This document shows positions 24,891 through 37,156 of a stretch of 64,000 nt of DNA, piece by piece. The notes below the pieces were generated by a model that worked only from the letters and a program-made list of their open reading frames with translations, had not been told where the DNA came from and searched no databases. Source of the DNA: Chiua virens (Eukaryota; Basidiomycota; Agaricomycetes; Boletales; Boletaceae); NCBI GenBank assembly GCA_019787685.1, contig JAHNUO010000028.1, positions 186,001-250,000 of the forward strand. The letters run 5' to 3'. The first letter of the stretch is position 1; the number at the start of each line of letters is the position of its first letter. A program made the translations under genes and the position numbers.

Positions 24891-27105
24891 TCATACATCC
24901 GAACCCTTTTCATCTTCCTCATGTATCTCGCGATCGTCATCCATGACCGCATCGTCTTGTCCGCCACCTTCCTCAAACGCCGTCTTGTGATTCTCGAAAT
25001 GGGATGAATGGTGCCTGAGTGTCCAATGGTGAGTATTCAGCGCAACAAGGGGGATAAACGACGTACTCGGGACCAAAGAGCGTCACCAGGACAACATACG
25101 CAGCAACAGTGCCAATGAAGATTCCTTGCACTGTCGCATAATCTTGAACGGTTTTGGCCTGGCCGTTAACGGTAATAGTTGTGGTCAGCGAATTTCCGGC
25201 GGCTAGATCAATAATCAACTTTGGAGATCCAGTGCGTGAACAGACAAGGATCAACACGCACTCGCTTCGATTTGAGAAGACGCAGAAGACACCATCTAGG
25301 GGAAAACTTGGTCAACATACCGATGGTTTCTCACAGACGAGTATGACTTACGTTGCCGAGCTGATATGCTACACCAGGGAAAGTCGCCCTAAATGCAGGG
25401 GGCGACAATTCAGCAAGCTGAATGGGAATCTGAAGGAAGTGCATTAGGCCAGGTCTAATTCAAGGGGGAAGGCACCTACCACTCCCCATGCGCCCTGAAC
25501 ACCAAATTGGATGAAAAATGCGCCCGCGGAGAGGGGGCCAAACGTATTTGGGAGAATCCACAATGGGATGAATGCTTGGCGTGATGCGAGAACATTGATT
25601 AGTAATCCAGAGGTCGGATCATGACTGTAGCACCCTACTTACCACCAACAAGTAACACACAGATGCTGAACGAAGCTCAATGAGATCATCCGACAACAAA
25701 CATCAAGACCACAGTCACACTTACACAATACTGAGGCGACGCCCAATATATTGGCTTGAGTATCCAGCAACTGCACCACCACTACATATACCGGCCCCAA
25801 AAAGTGTTTCATAAGTGAGACCGCTTTAACACCTTCAGTCAAAACTCACGCAATAGCTCCCTATCATTCCGATCAGCACGTGTCGAACGGAAGGAGATAA
25901 AATTAGACGTACACAATTTCCGATGATTGTAGCAATCGATGCATCACGACTTGAGAACCCTTTGGTTACCTCCAAATAAGTCGGGTATAAATCCTGTAAA
26001 TTAACGTCGGTCACGTCAGTGCCTCCAGAATATCCACGAAAGACGGTCTCGCGTACCTGAGAACCATGAGACAAAAAGTTGAATCCTGCCCCCGGGAAAA
26101 GATACACCAAAAATAAACTTCTTCTCACATGTCTGAGAAAACATGCGCGTAAACTTACCACTCATAAGCAGCACAGCATAGATACACAACTTCCAATGGA
26201 GTTTGAGCATTTCTTTTGTCTCGTGCAAGAACACCTTCGTCTTTTGAGTGGTGGTCGCTCCTCTTGCTCTCTCGATAGCTTTGGCACGCAAGAAGACCTC
26301 CGATTCAGGTAAGAGTGCACGGAGACAGGCAGCAAGGAACGAAACACCAGCACCGAACCAGAACAGCGTGCGCCAGCCATAAGGAGAATGCGGAACGACA
26401 CCGAGGTTGATGACAGCGGCGATAAGATAGCCCACTGCATAGCCTTCCTGAAGTATACCGCTCGCAAGGCCTCGAACTTCGACAGGCAAGTTTTCCAGGG
26501 CTGACGAAGAGGCAAGGCCCCAGATGCCGCCCATGGCAATACCAAAGAGGGAACGGACAGCCAAGAATTGGGGATACGTGTTCACGAAACCAGATGCAAG
26601 CGAGAACGCGCAGCAGAGCACCAGGTTGCAGACTAGGGGCCACTTGCGACCAAAACGATCCGATAAGATACCAAATACAACCTGTAGTAAGGTTCAGTGC
26701 AAAGCAGAGGACCAAGGAAGATGAAAACCCACAGCGCCAACTGATCTGAAAAGTAGTGTGAGGGTGATGGCGGTCGTCTACGTATACTTGATCAGCCGGA
26801 CAGATCATAAAAAGACAACGATGCTGACGGAAACTTACCAGCTTCTGCGTCGTTACGTCGAATTGCTTTGCAAGGGTCGAAAGTGTCAAGGATACTGTGA
26901 AGAAATCGAGGGCATCACAGGTCCAAGCGAGCCAGCTGATCACGAAATCCATGTGAACGTATCAACACTAAAGACGCATTCTGACGCACCCGACCCAGAA
27001 GTGAGTGATTTGAATCAACTTGAGCGACCTGATGGCTGGCAGGAGGCCAGCGCTCGTGTTCGCCTCCCTCTTGGGTATAAGATTGCGGAGGAATTGAAGA
27101 GCCAT
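24891..27105 (-). CDS. Jen1-type monocarboxylate transporter, copy B (MFS/SHS)
   Basis: Paralogue of the downstream copy A with the same role and the same 14-exon plan; 482 aa, start MALQFLRNLIPKRE. Introns: 26936-26989, 26778-26838, 26682-26732, 26086-26158, 25994-26056, 25861-25912, 25782-25849, 25666-25724, 25575-25642, 25430-25479, 25296-25351, 25203-25261, 25015-25066. Twelve internal exons match copy A in length exactly (97, 45, 523, 29, 81, 11, 57, 23, 95, 78, 34, 136 nt); only the first (116 against 122) and last (124 against 136) differ. Key segments: GWLAWTCDALDFFTVSL, GILSDRFGRKWPL, MGGIWGLASSSALENLP, NFLSHGSQ. All donors here are GT. The tail is acidic (DDDREIHEEDEKGSDV), a possible site of turnover control. 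Both copies look intact. Confidence 0.9.
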
Positions 27106-28095
27106 GAGAGCCAAAGCTGGGAAAGAGCTGAGGCAGGAATATAAGGGGCTCCTGGAAAGAGGTCGTCAAGGTTGAGCCGGTAGCACCGGTAAGCCCGTTT
27201 ATGTGTGCATTGAATTAAGAGCACAACTCCAGTGGAAACCCAAATCGTGCAATCTTCACACCCCCAAGAATCCACCCGAGCGCCCACATATACCAGGCAC
27301 GCAAATGTCAACGTTACGGCAGAGTGTCATTTAACTAAGCGTTCGATACTCACCCTTTTCTTAATAATTTCCATAGCACCGGCCAAGAGAAGTCGCCGTA
27401 ACACATTGCACCTACAGATTCGAACCGAAACTGAGGTGGAGAACAAGGTCGTACTTCATCATCGCCGGGGGGAACTTAGATTAGCGGGATCAGGTACCAG
27501 TGCAAGCGTTTGTTGGCGGCGTAAAGCGAAGCAATGATTTTGTTGTACTCGGTAAATTTCCATTGGTCGAAATGTTCCATGATCATGATCACCTGATCGG
27601 CGGATGGCGGCGGTGGCGGCGGCACTCGAATCACTTCTTTTTGGGAAGTATTTTCAGACCCAGACGGACAGTGATTCGCTACCCCACAAGAGCTGAAACT
27701 TTGAGACTCGAAAGCAAGTTGACATGCGACAATTCCGAATGCTCGGGACACGATGTAACATATACCATACCAGCACAAGGGGCTTGGGGCAACCCCATGG
27801 GCTTATTCGACATCTCGGAAGAGAGCCGCGACGCCGGCTGCGGATGCAATAATACGGCTGAGCCAGCTTATTCATCCGTCATTTATTTCTATTTTCATCA
27901 TATAGAGCCTACCTAGACCCTACGTATGGAATACTCGAGTTGAAACTTGCACATGCCTCTGCGAGCCAACAACGCCGTGAGATAGGTTTGAACACCAAGT
28001 GGCAGTGCCTCGGAACTTTTGATTGGTCTCACATACGCATCCCATTCAAGTACCACGTTGGATGGAAACACCATCTCATTAATATCGACCTGGGA
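27106..28095. other. Intergenic, about 1 kb
   Basis: 5' flank of transporter copy B and 3' flank of the acetyltransferase gene. A Pro-rich minus frame (27476-27778) and a plus frame (27500-27916) overlap each other; neither has a recognisable domain. It includes a short GCGGCGG-type run near 27600-27620. Confidence 0.4.
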
Positions 28096-31000
28096 TCAAT
28101 ACCGTTTCGCCTTCTTCCCCCTACGTGTTGGCTTCTTATCCCCTCCTTCCTCCCCTGCGGTATCTGCCTTTCGCTTCTGTCCTGAGGTGGGACCACTTTT
28201 AACGCTCACAACAGTAGCACCCGCTTTTCCTTGCGTCAGCTTCGTCACTTGCGCCTCCGCAATACTCCAGTCTGCATTCGCGTTGTCGATCGCATACCTA
28301 GAGTTCAAACAATGTATTAGCCGAATTGCCCATATCCATCGACGATCAAATCCCGCCATAAACGCGACATGCACGTGTGATCCTGACCATGATCGTACTC
28401 GTGATCTAGGGATCATTTCCTTCCATTCGCCGGCGGCTTCAAGGTGGCGATGGACGAAGAAAATGGAACAGAAGATGAACTTACTTGCTCAGATCAAGCG
28501 ACTCGATCATTGCGCGCTGTTTCTCGCGTAACGCTCTCGTCACTTCATCCCCGGCTTCGTCGAGCTCTTCTTCGACACTTCTTTTGATTGGTTGCCATGG
28601 CTTCGATGTTTCTTCCCGACTACCACCGTCAGTCGTGATGTCGGTTTGCATGCGAGACGCCTGGTGTCTGGACGGGGGTGCAACAGGTATATCCGCCGCG
28701 ACTGCCGCCTCTTGGATATCGCCCAAATTCTTGCTGATCTTCCGTATGAGTTTGTTAAACAACGCTAACGCTTGGGAGACAGGGAGCGATAATTCTTTCT
28801 GTCAACCGACGTCAGCAATCAGTATTGTCACGTCACAATAGGCTACTAATCTCACTCACTTCTATTTCCTCGATCGACTTTTTCTGCAGCCCCATCCCCA
28901 GAAGTATTGACGCTTGCACAGCAGACAAGTTCACATCATCTCCCAGCCGCTTGTCAAAATAAAGGCCAGAGACGCAGGGTAACAGATCGAGAATAACGTG
29001 GTAGTCGACCATATTATTGGCATATGAATCGAGGCGTTTGAGGTCAAATGGTGTGACCAGGAAGGAGAGTTCGGACCAAGTGATGACTAGCGGCGGAGAT
29101 TAGCCAGGACTGATACCATGAGAGACGAACCGGTACATACCTCGCGAATTCGGAACATTATCGCTCTTTCCTCCTTTCTTGACCCCAGCATTAGCAGCCT
29201 CGAGGATACTCAAAGCCGTCACGCTTCCAAATTCACTAAATTTGAATGAGAGTAACGAGAGGAAGCGTCGTCGGAAGTCTGCATACATCATACATTCATT
29301 TGCGATCGCTTATGTTTCTTTGGAATAGTCAACTCACCCTTTGCAAATTCGCCTAACCATTCAAAGTCTCCTTCAGAGGAGCTATTCAATCCTCGGACCA
29401 TTACGCACGTATGTTCACCGGTAAGCTCAGACTGCGTTTGTCGAAGATAGAGAGGTACGAAACCTGCACGCTTCCAGAACCTGTTTGCAAGCGAGATCCA
29501 TCAGTATATCGCTCGCCTGCCAAGGACGGATGGGATAGATAGTTGACGGGTGTCATCCAGACTTCGTTGACGTCACAACACACCTTAACAGCTGAGGTGT
29601 TAATCCATACGAAACACCTAGATAATCCAAGCTTTCCGGCTTCCTCTCTGAGAGGCGTTGAAGCAACGGCGGCATCGCATTTGCCGAACGGACGGTAGGA
29701 TGGTCCGTTTGAAGATCTGTATCCTGTCAAATCAAAGAGAAAACGGCGAGCGTAAGGTGCCGATCAATCAGAACAATTAGTCAAGATCTGCAAGGTCCTT
29801 GAGAAAGGCCTACCCGCTCGACCAAGGTAGCGTCAGGATAAGACGGCTCAGAAAGGGCGTTCTCGGAAAGGTTGAAGTATTCTCCGCTGTAAAAGGAGTT
29901 CAGGGCTTTCAAGGCACGGGAGCCATACCCCATCTGTACAAGGTAACCAGAAAAGAAATTTAATCCCATTAGCCCCGTTCACAATATATGGTCCCATTAA
30001 CGTCTGATTCATTCCATCCTTTCCCCCCAGCAATGCGACAAAGCCGGGGATCCAGAAACGAGATGACCAGAAAGAGACTACACAAGTTCACCACTCACGT
30101 TAGCATAGTCTGGGTGCGTTGCGATTCTAACAATCCGCCCACCACTCAACAAACCGAATTTGCTCTCCTGGAACTGTTGCGCGACAATCCAGGGAATCAT
30201 ATCACCCCCTGCTCTCAAACCCCTGCTCAAGCCTTCCATGATCGCAGTCTTACTGATGTTGCCTTCGAGTGCGACCTGGAGCACCACAAGTGGTTCTGGA
30301 AGATGTGATTCACCGTCGTTGAGGGGCGGAAGGAGGACGAAGAGGTGGTGTGCGGGGGCATCCGACATGAGTTGGAGATCATTGGGCTGGTTCTTGTAGT
30401 GCGAAGCAACGTAGAGCGCCATCATCCGCTGAAGAAACATCTCAGAAGCGGGATGGTAACTGAACAGTGTATCCCGTGACACATAGTAAAGCTCACAAGT
30501 AGATGGATGTGGACATCCCTGTGCCGAAGCTACAGCAGACTTGGAGGAAATAGTAGCATCGAGACACAGGAGGCTGTTCAACCATTTTTCAATCGTGTCT
30601 CCGGTACCATAACGAATGGGTGTCTCGAGTTTTATTTCACGTAGCGTACGTGATTTTGGGGAATTGGAGTGACCGGTAACTGGCTTTTTCGAGGCAGATG
30701 TGGTTCCGACAGGTGGATCTGATGTGGTGGCATTGTTTATGAGGGAGGGACGCGTACTTTCGCGCAGTTGTTGTATGAGTTTAAGGGAAAGAGAACGACC
30801 GGTGCCTTCATATCCATTGATAGTTGACGCCATGAATACGAGGTACGGGCCAAGGAGGTTGCGAACGAGAGGGAGGGGGATAGCCGCGGCCTCGTCGATG
30901 ATGACGAGTTCAGCTTGTCCCAAGACGTGCGCATCTTCGGGTTGGATGTACTACAAGAACGTGAGCGGAGAATCAACAACGATGGCTAATATAGCCAACC

Positions 31001-32256
31001 TGAATAGTTTGACGATGCTGGCGGAAGACGTTAACTCGAACAATAGCTTTGTTAAAATCAGGATTGGTGCTCTGTAGTATATCGTAGTCAAGATGCTCTT
31101 CATATCCCAAAGCATCAAGGCCTTTGAATACGAACTCGAACAGTGTCTTCAAGTTCTCTGGGCTAGGACTTGTCACGAAGATGTTGGAATACCCGTGCGC
31201 CAGCGCAGCTGCAATAGCGAGACCCAGGGCAGAAGACTTGCCACGTCCACGAGCAGCTGTGAGCGTTACGGTGGAGGCAAGGGTCTTTTCAGCGATAGCT
31301 TCCACGAAAGTGAGGAGGGCTTGTGCTTGATCAATGGTCTTTGCGAGCTTGACGAGTTCTCCAATAGGCTTAGTATCAGCTAGGTTATCTTTCAAGTCCT
31401 TGAGCTCGGCATCAACGTTTCCTTTCCCGTACCCTTCTTCGATGGATGTTATATCCTTCCCTTTGGAGATGGGAAGCACATTAAGCTCATCGTCTAAAAC
31501 AAGGCAGTCTGCGCAGGATCCGAGTGACAGGATGAAACGTTCGTTGAATCGAGCGACCACGGAATCGTGGGACGAAGTACGGTAACGGGCATGAACATCC
31601 TGCGGAGAAGAAGTTACATCTACTGAATGAAGGTTGTGGGCACACCCACCATAGTCATGGCGTACAATTGCCTGAGTGATGTCATTGTCTTGAGTAGTAG
31701 GACTATAAGACCACCGCCTTCCACCGTTTCAATTGTTCGTGCGAGTAAGTTTGGCGTGATAGCTTCGAAATCTTGCAAAACACACATCCCATAGGTGTTT
31801 CCAAGAATTTTGTCCGTTTCCTTGTAGTAGGTATATCGAATGTCAGTGACGGTCACGAAAATTTCGAATGGATTTTGCTCGTTGGGTTCTCGTATGCCTC
31901 GTTTTACGTCGCGCTTGATTTTTGCCTCTCGTTTTTTACGATGCCTAGTAACGTCCAAGCTCAACAATGATATCCACCTTGGAACGTCCGAAAAGATGCT
32001 ACTCACGTTGTGAAACCGAGGTCTTTCTTGTAGCACCATAAGACCGAGGGCCGAGCTGATACTCGGGCTTGAGATAGTAAGTAGTGAAGGTTTACAACCT
32101 AATCCTTCTCTGTAAGTGATCGAAATGCTGCGAAAAGTAAACTGGACGCGCCTGATCCCTGCCCTTATCTCCCACCAGTACAATGAAGGATCTGTGGTTC
32201 TTCTTGACATTGTTGGTAATGAGGGTCGGTATCCGTGGGTCAAGTTGCTTGCGCAT
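28096..32256 (-). CDS. KRE33: RNA cytidine acetyltransferase (NAT10/Kre33)
   Basis: Nucleolar enzyme that acetylates cytidines in 18S rRNA and, with an adaptor, in tRNA, needed for small-subunit assembly. Twelve exons join in frame to 1075 aa, start MRKQLDPRIPTLI. Introns: 32099-32151, 31945-32006, 31600-31649, 30951-30999, 29934-30098, 29724-29813, 29481-29583, 29279-29337, 29087-29140, 28799-28859, 28298-28484. Landmarks: VLVGDKGRDQVVNLH; helicase-like module with TAARGRGKSSALG (Walker A near 283) and VIIDEAAAIPLPL near 379; GNAT core LSGGRIVRIATHPDY joined to MGYGSRALKAL near 649; DYLGVSYGLTPQLLRFWKRAGF; Lys-rich C-terminus (KKPTRRGKKAKRY). The first intron uses a GC donor (gcgcgt); this is needed to obtain the conserved GRDQVVNLH line. 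Three introns (165, 103 and 187 nt) exceed the local norm. Essential single-copy gene in fungi. Confidence 0.95.
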
Positions 32257-33650
32257 GAGCAAAACCGAATGGATGTGAGCGATTCACGATGCCGATGGAG
32301 CTTTTTGCAAGTCCTTCAGCAGGCTAACAGAGACTCAGATCTCAGAGCCCAAGTTATTACTAGCTGAGTGAAGAAGAATTACTTGTTACGCACGAGAGGT
32401 ACAGCCACATCGCCTAGCCAATCAGAGAAGATGTCTCCTTTCTGATCATAAACTCGAAATGAAGAACAGAATGTGCTACAAACCATCTGTTTATCTCATC
32501 TCTCCATCTAGGTTACTGCGTAGCGAATTCGTTTTGGGTTACCTTCGCTCTCCGTTGGCGTGATCGAACTGGCTTTTTGGAGGTTCCTTTAAGTCAGTCG
32601 CACTGGTCAGCTTGTGGCCAACAGTCAATTTGTATTCCCAATCCCGACGGTCAATCCCTTAGTCTCCGTGGTTTTCCAGGGGGTACCGATTTCGATCATG
32701 AATATATGACTTGGTGTGCTCGTGCCTGACCGGTGACTCCCATTCCCTTCAACCCATCTTCGTATGATCGAACCACTTCATGATCTCGAAGACTGGAAAG
32801 CGAGGTTTCCTTGGTACTGATGAAGGTGAGCGATTGATGGTTGAAAGGCTAAATGCATGCTTATATAGGAGGAAGTTACAGGCTAGTCCAGATAGATTAT
32901 GGCCAAGGTAAAGAAGATGGTAATATGGCCGGGACGACTTGGGAATAGCAGCCTTGGTATCACCGGAAGGCGGAATGATGGTCCTTAGCATTCGCAAAAT
33001 GGTCTTTCCCATTGCCAGTGGATGACACTCTGGTCCTGGTCTACATGTGAGTCAAGGTCCCAAGGACAGCAATTGTTAATGCGCATGGTTGGTCGGAAGG
33101 ATGCATCAATACTTTTTTACTCATCAAGTTATTGGTTTGTAGAGGTGAATTGAACTGAATTCACGTATTAGTCCCACAGGGCTAACTTGATCTTCTGTCG
33201 GTAAATTTATTGTCGAGGCCAGGCCACTGCTAAACGACTTTGACAAATCAGGAATTTCAAACCAAATCTCAGCTCGACCTACGTCGGCTTGGCACTCTCC
33301 CCGTTCAATTGCTTTCTTTCCTATATTTGAACACGTGGGCTTTGATCCCTTTTCATTGCTCTGGTACTTATTTGGTGGTCAATCAGGACCACAACCCAAT
33401 CTGGCAGTATCTGTGGACCCCACAATCTGCATTTATTTGCATTTATCCAACTCCGTTATTTGACGGTGGACATATGCATTGTCCTCCACAGACGGAACAT
33501 GCCTACAGTGGACCCGAACAACTATCAAAGCATGGACTCTGACGGTGTGATAAATAAGAACGTTGAATGGTTACCCAACATTATCTCTCCTTCGCAGTTC
33601 CACTTTACCTTCCAACGTTATACTACCTCCCAGTAGCGGCGCGCCCAATC
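32257..33650. other. Intergenic between divergent genes, 1.4 kb
   Basis: Lies between the starts of the acetyltransferase gene (minus) and the Cys-rich gene (plus). It is rich in short CCAAT/ATTGG-type motifs, for example near 32410, 33270 and 33400. A minus frame at 32749-33012 has no recognisable domain. No RNA gene seen. Confidence 0.4.
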
Positions 33651-34631
33651 ATGGAAACTCTTCAGATGCCCGCACTGCCCCCCTTGGTGGACGCCCCAGA
33701 TTTCTGTTTCTGTGGCAGGAAAACAGTTGAATCACACGAGTACTGGTACTGCTCTATGAAGTGCGCCCGCAGTGATGCCCTGCGGTCACTTGGCGACGAC
33801 CCCGAATGCCACTATCGCAACGTTGTTCGCAGGGCCTACATTCGCGCAGGCGCTCAGGCGCTCATCCCCCGTCGCATGATGTCCGTAGACCAACTTCGCT
33901 CCTCAGACCACCGCCGTCTCGTCAACGGACCTCCTCCCTTTCCCACACCAACCGGTCCACTCCCGAATCCGCCATCTGAAGGAAACGCGCGGCCCGCACG
34001 AAAACGGGACAAGACAGGGTTCCCTACGCTTTCTCAGGTGACAGGCAAGATCCTCGCCAAGAAGGCCATGGCAGGAGAGCCACTCATCGCTGAGAGACAC
34101 GACCAACTAAGATATGAAGATTCCAGGGATGCATCTTCGCGTGCACATCCTGTTCAAAGTCTTCCGGATCAACCCGTCGAGCAAATCGATCTCGATGCCA
34201 TTCCACTACCCGAACCACGTCCCGTTCGGACTCTCCGACGTGTCCCCCAATCGAGCAACAGCCTCAGGAGTAATATCAGAAAGTCGGCTGTGGCGCTGTT
34301 CAACGCGGGGAGATCGCGTAAGGACAAAGAAGGCGAGAATCCTGAGAGGGTATTTGGTCATCCCGTGAACACCATCGTACCGCCAGTTAGGAAGGAATCC
34401 CTTCCCTCACAGTCCCAGGAGATCCCGCCCTCACCCTCGGCTGTTTCAGAGCAAAGGTCAAAGACCCTTCGTCGATCTGTGTCGTTCGCGGGGTGGGATG
34501 CGAACCTACAGGGTAGCAGAATGCCTTCGGATCCGTTGATGCTCATTATCGAGGAGTTGAGGGAAGAGTGCACCAGGAGCTTCGATCCAAGGTCGTTGTT
34601 CGACGTGATGGAGGATTCGGAGGCTTATTGA
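33651..34631 (+). CDS. Cys-rich (zinc-knuckle-like) protein, function unknown
   Basis: Single exon, 326 aa from ATG at 33651; the frame is open a further 28 codons upstream, but that part reads as non-coding. The N-terminus holds DFCFCGRKTVESHEYWYC followed by SMKCARSDALRSL, a compact CxC...CxxxC array like small fungal zinc-binding modules. The rest is Pro/Ser/Arg-rich and probably disordered, with basic runs (RPARKRDKTGF) and RTLRRVPQSSNSLRSNIRKS. The C-terminus has SKTLRRSVSFAGW, a possible basophilic kinase site, and an acidic helix IIEELREECTRSFD. No signal peptide or membrane helix. No assigned function. Confidence 0.7.
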   Translation: METLQMPALPPLVDAPDFCFCGRKTVESHEYWYCSMKCARSDALRSLGDDPECHYRNVVRRAYIRAGAQALIPRRMMSVDQLRSSDHRRLVNGPPPFPTPTGPLPNPPSEGNARPARKRDKTGFPTLSQVTGKILAKKAMAGEPLIAERHDQLRYEDSRDASSRAHPVQSLPDQPVEQIDLDAIPLPEPRPVRTLRRVPQSSNSLRSNIRKSAVALFNAGRSRKDKEGENPERVFGHPVNTIVPPVRKESLPSQSQEIPPSPSAVSEQRSKTLRRSVSFAGWDANLQGSRMPSDPLMLIIEELREECTRSFDPRSLFDVMEDSEAY

Positions 34632-34998
34632 GTTCAAGGTCACGCCCTAATTTGCTAATCACGAACTGTTTCACGTCCTTTCTTGTTATCTGTCATGACT
34701 CTTGTTTCACTTCATATGCACATTTAGCATGCCTACCGTGATCGCATGTGTCGCTGTGTGTCTGTATATATGGCTATTTCTAGCATAGTTTCTCGCTTTC
34801 ACGCCAATCGTATCGCAGCTGTATATATCTTGTACTTACTCATTATAGGACTATCTATATGTTATGTAACTTGACTTCTTATGTAATCGGGAAACAACGT
34901 CATGATAAGCCGGTGAATTGTCTGTGGCTATAAGATGCAATACGGAGCCATTCGTCTTCTTGTCTTCCTACCACCACCATCTCGTCGGTTCCCGCCTT
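34632..34998. other. Intergenic, 367 bp
   Basis: 3' flank of the Cys-rich gene and promoter of URC1. AT-rich with several TATATA stretches (34766-34862). No gene seen. Confidence 0.45.
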
Positions 34999-37156
34999 AT
35001 GTCCACCAGTACTAACGACGCTGTGCTGATTCAGATCCTTGCTCAGCTCAATGCGCTGCAGGTCTCCCAACAAATGTTGCAGGCAAAGGTAAGCGATTCC
35101 TCTAACCTAGTTCCCCGGTGCTTAACGATACTCACTGTGTGCAAATGTTGAAGCTCGATGCACTGACTGCACCCTCTCCACCGCTTTCTCCGACTCGACG
35201 AAATGGGGTCTCGCTCCCGGGAGGAGGTCCCGAGGGCGTAGGCTCTCCTTCCTCTTCAAACTTGCTCTTATCACCATTGACGTCCTTGACGAGGCAACTG
35301 GTGTCGTCTACGCCTCCCACGAGCGCGTCCCTAGATCATTCATCAACAGACAAAGAACGCGAGAAAGCCCTGTACACGGGTCGAGTAGTTCTCGCGAGTA
35401 AGTTCCTTCATTACGTTCATGTGCGGCGGGCTCCGTGCAAACCACTAAGCTCGGCAACGTCACTCATGTCTCCGGATCATACCGTTGTTTGGTCGCGTGA
35501 CTTATTGCACAGCTGCTGTCCGAGCCGTTGGATAATGTAGCTAACCTGGACCGCATTTCATTTCCATTCAGCCTACCCAGACCAGCATGGTATCAAACCC
35601 TACCCGCTGCAGTGGGGAGCCTCCGATCCTGCCGCCCGCGGACCTGTCATCTGCTCTCGGCTTCCGACTTCCATCAAACAACGTAATGCTCTTGGCGCAC
35701 ATTCTGGGTCGTATTCGATCTATCGAGCTCTCGCTATCGCGATGGGTACACTCAATCCATCTCACAAACCTGATTACTCGAAGACCGAGCCTCCGGTCCC
35801 GATTCCTCCTCAGCCTTCCTGGTATGACCCCACGAAGATTGTTTCTTTTGATCCATGGGGACATCTTGTTCCGCAAGTTTTCAAGAAGGAAATCGACGAA
35901 TTGGGCTTGGACATTCGTCCGAGTATCGCTGTGACCAAAGCACATATCAAGCTGAGCGAGCTTGACGAGTCAGCGAGGAAGGGAGAGCTCAGTGTGGACG
36001 GACGCGTGGTCTTGCAGACGAGACCCCTGAGGAACGCAGATGGTTCGCTGAGTGATGCAGATCCGGGAATAGAGGTCAACACGAGCAAGGCTGCGGTCGA
36101 GCCTGTTTGGTACTTGCCTGGAGTTGCAGAGCGATTCGGCATGTGAGTGGAACTGTCGCTTCATGGTTGTTTGCACTTATGTTTGTAATCGCAAGTTCTG
36201 AAACCTTACTCCGCCGAGCGCTATTCGAAGACACTGGAGGAATGTATCCCGAGCTAATTACTCGCCCAGACATCAAAGTCTTCCTTCCTCCCATCGGAAA
36301 TTTGACGGTCTACATATGTGAGCATTCAAAGTACCTGAGATAACGGCAACTTACCTCAGTCTCTAAAGTCGGGCCACCAGAGTATATGGCAGACGAGTCC
36401 AAAGAACTGACAGTTCGTGTGCATGATGAATGTATGTCTTCCCACTCGATCTGAACAAGTTGACCATGTCCTTGCCGTTAGGTAACGGATCGGATGTTTT
36501 CGGATCTGACATTTGTACTTGCAAACCATATCTCATCTTCGCTATCGAAGAATGTATTCGTTGCGCTCAACAGGGTGGCGTTGGCGTTGTTGTTTACTTC
36601 CGCAAGGAAGGACGAGCGCTTGGGGAAGTCACTAAGTAAGTCTTTGATCTACATGACCTACATCTGAGATAGATCTGTCAGGTACCTTGTATACAACCTT
36701 CGTAAACGTGGCGGTGACTCTGCGGACAAGTATTTCAAGTCTACGGAACTCATCGCCGGAGTCAAAGATATGCGTTTCCAAGCGCTGATGCCGGATGTAT
36801 TGCATTGGCTCGGCATCAAGAAGATCGACAACATGGTCTCGATGAGTGATATGTGAGTTATATTCACTTTGGAGTGCATTGATCAGACTCGAAATCGCTA
36901 AATGCAGGAAATACAATGCCATCGTGCAATCTGGCATTCCCATATTGAAACGATACGATATTCCTGGTAAGTTATATTACCGACTGCTATCAAGCAAGAC
37001 ACCACCTCCCATGTTACAGAGCACCTCATTCCACCCGATTCGAGGGTGGAGATCGATGCCAAGATTGCAGCTGGGTACTTTACGAGCGGAAAGCAGATTA
37101 CGGAGTCAGATTTGTTCAAGACAGTCGGAAGAACATGGGAGGAAACGGAGCACTGA
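34999..37156 (+). CDS. URC1: URC1, GTP cyclohydrolase II-like, uracil catabolism
   Basis: Component of the fungal URC pathway that lets cells use uracil as nitrogen source; related to RibA but distinct in function. Nine exons join in frame to 536 aa. Introns: 35089-35153, 35398-35571, 36143-36195, 36318-36368, 36432-36481, 36636-36681, 36853-36907, 36967-37019. The N-terminus is variable and Ser/Pro-rich to about residue 110, then the conserved block starts TYPDQHGIKPYPLQWG. Further landmarks: NALGAHSGSYSIYRALAIA, SKAAVEPVWYLPGVAERFG, LFEDTGGMYPELITRPD. The zinc-binding triad of the GCH2 fold is in CNGSDVFGSDICTC (Cys364, 375, 377), followed by GVGVVVYFRKEGRALGEVTKY and GGDSADKYF. No other URC gene is in the window. 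Confidence 0.93.

Noticed and set aside
26162..26952. Second long minus frames over transporter copy B (215 and 127 codons)
   Set aside because: Alternate frames of the 523-nt exon and its introns; the transporter signatures are in the other frame.
27476..27916. Overlapping frames on both strands with a Pro-rich run
   Set aside because: The Pro run comes from a short GCGGCGG repeat; no conserved segment on either strand.
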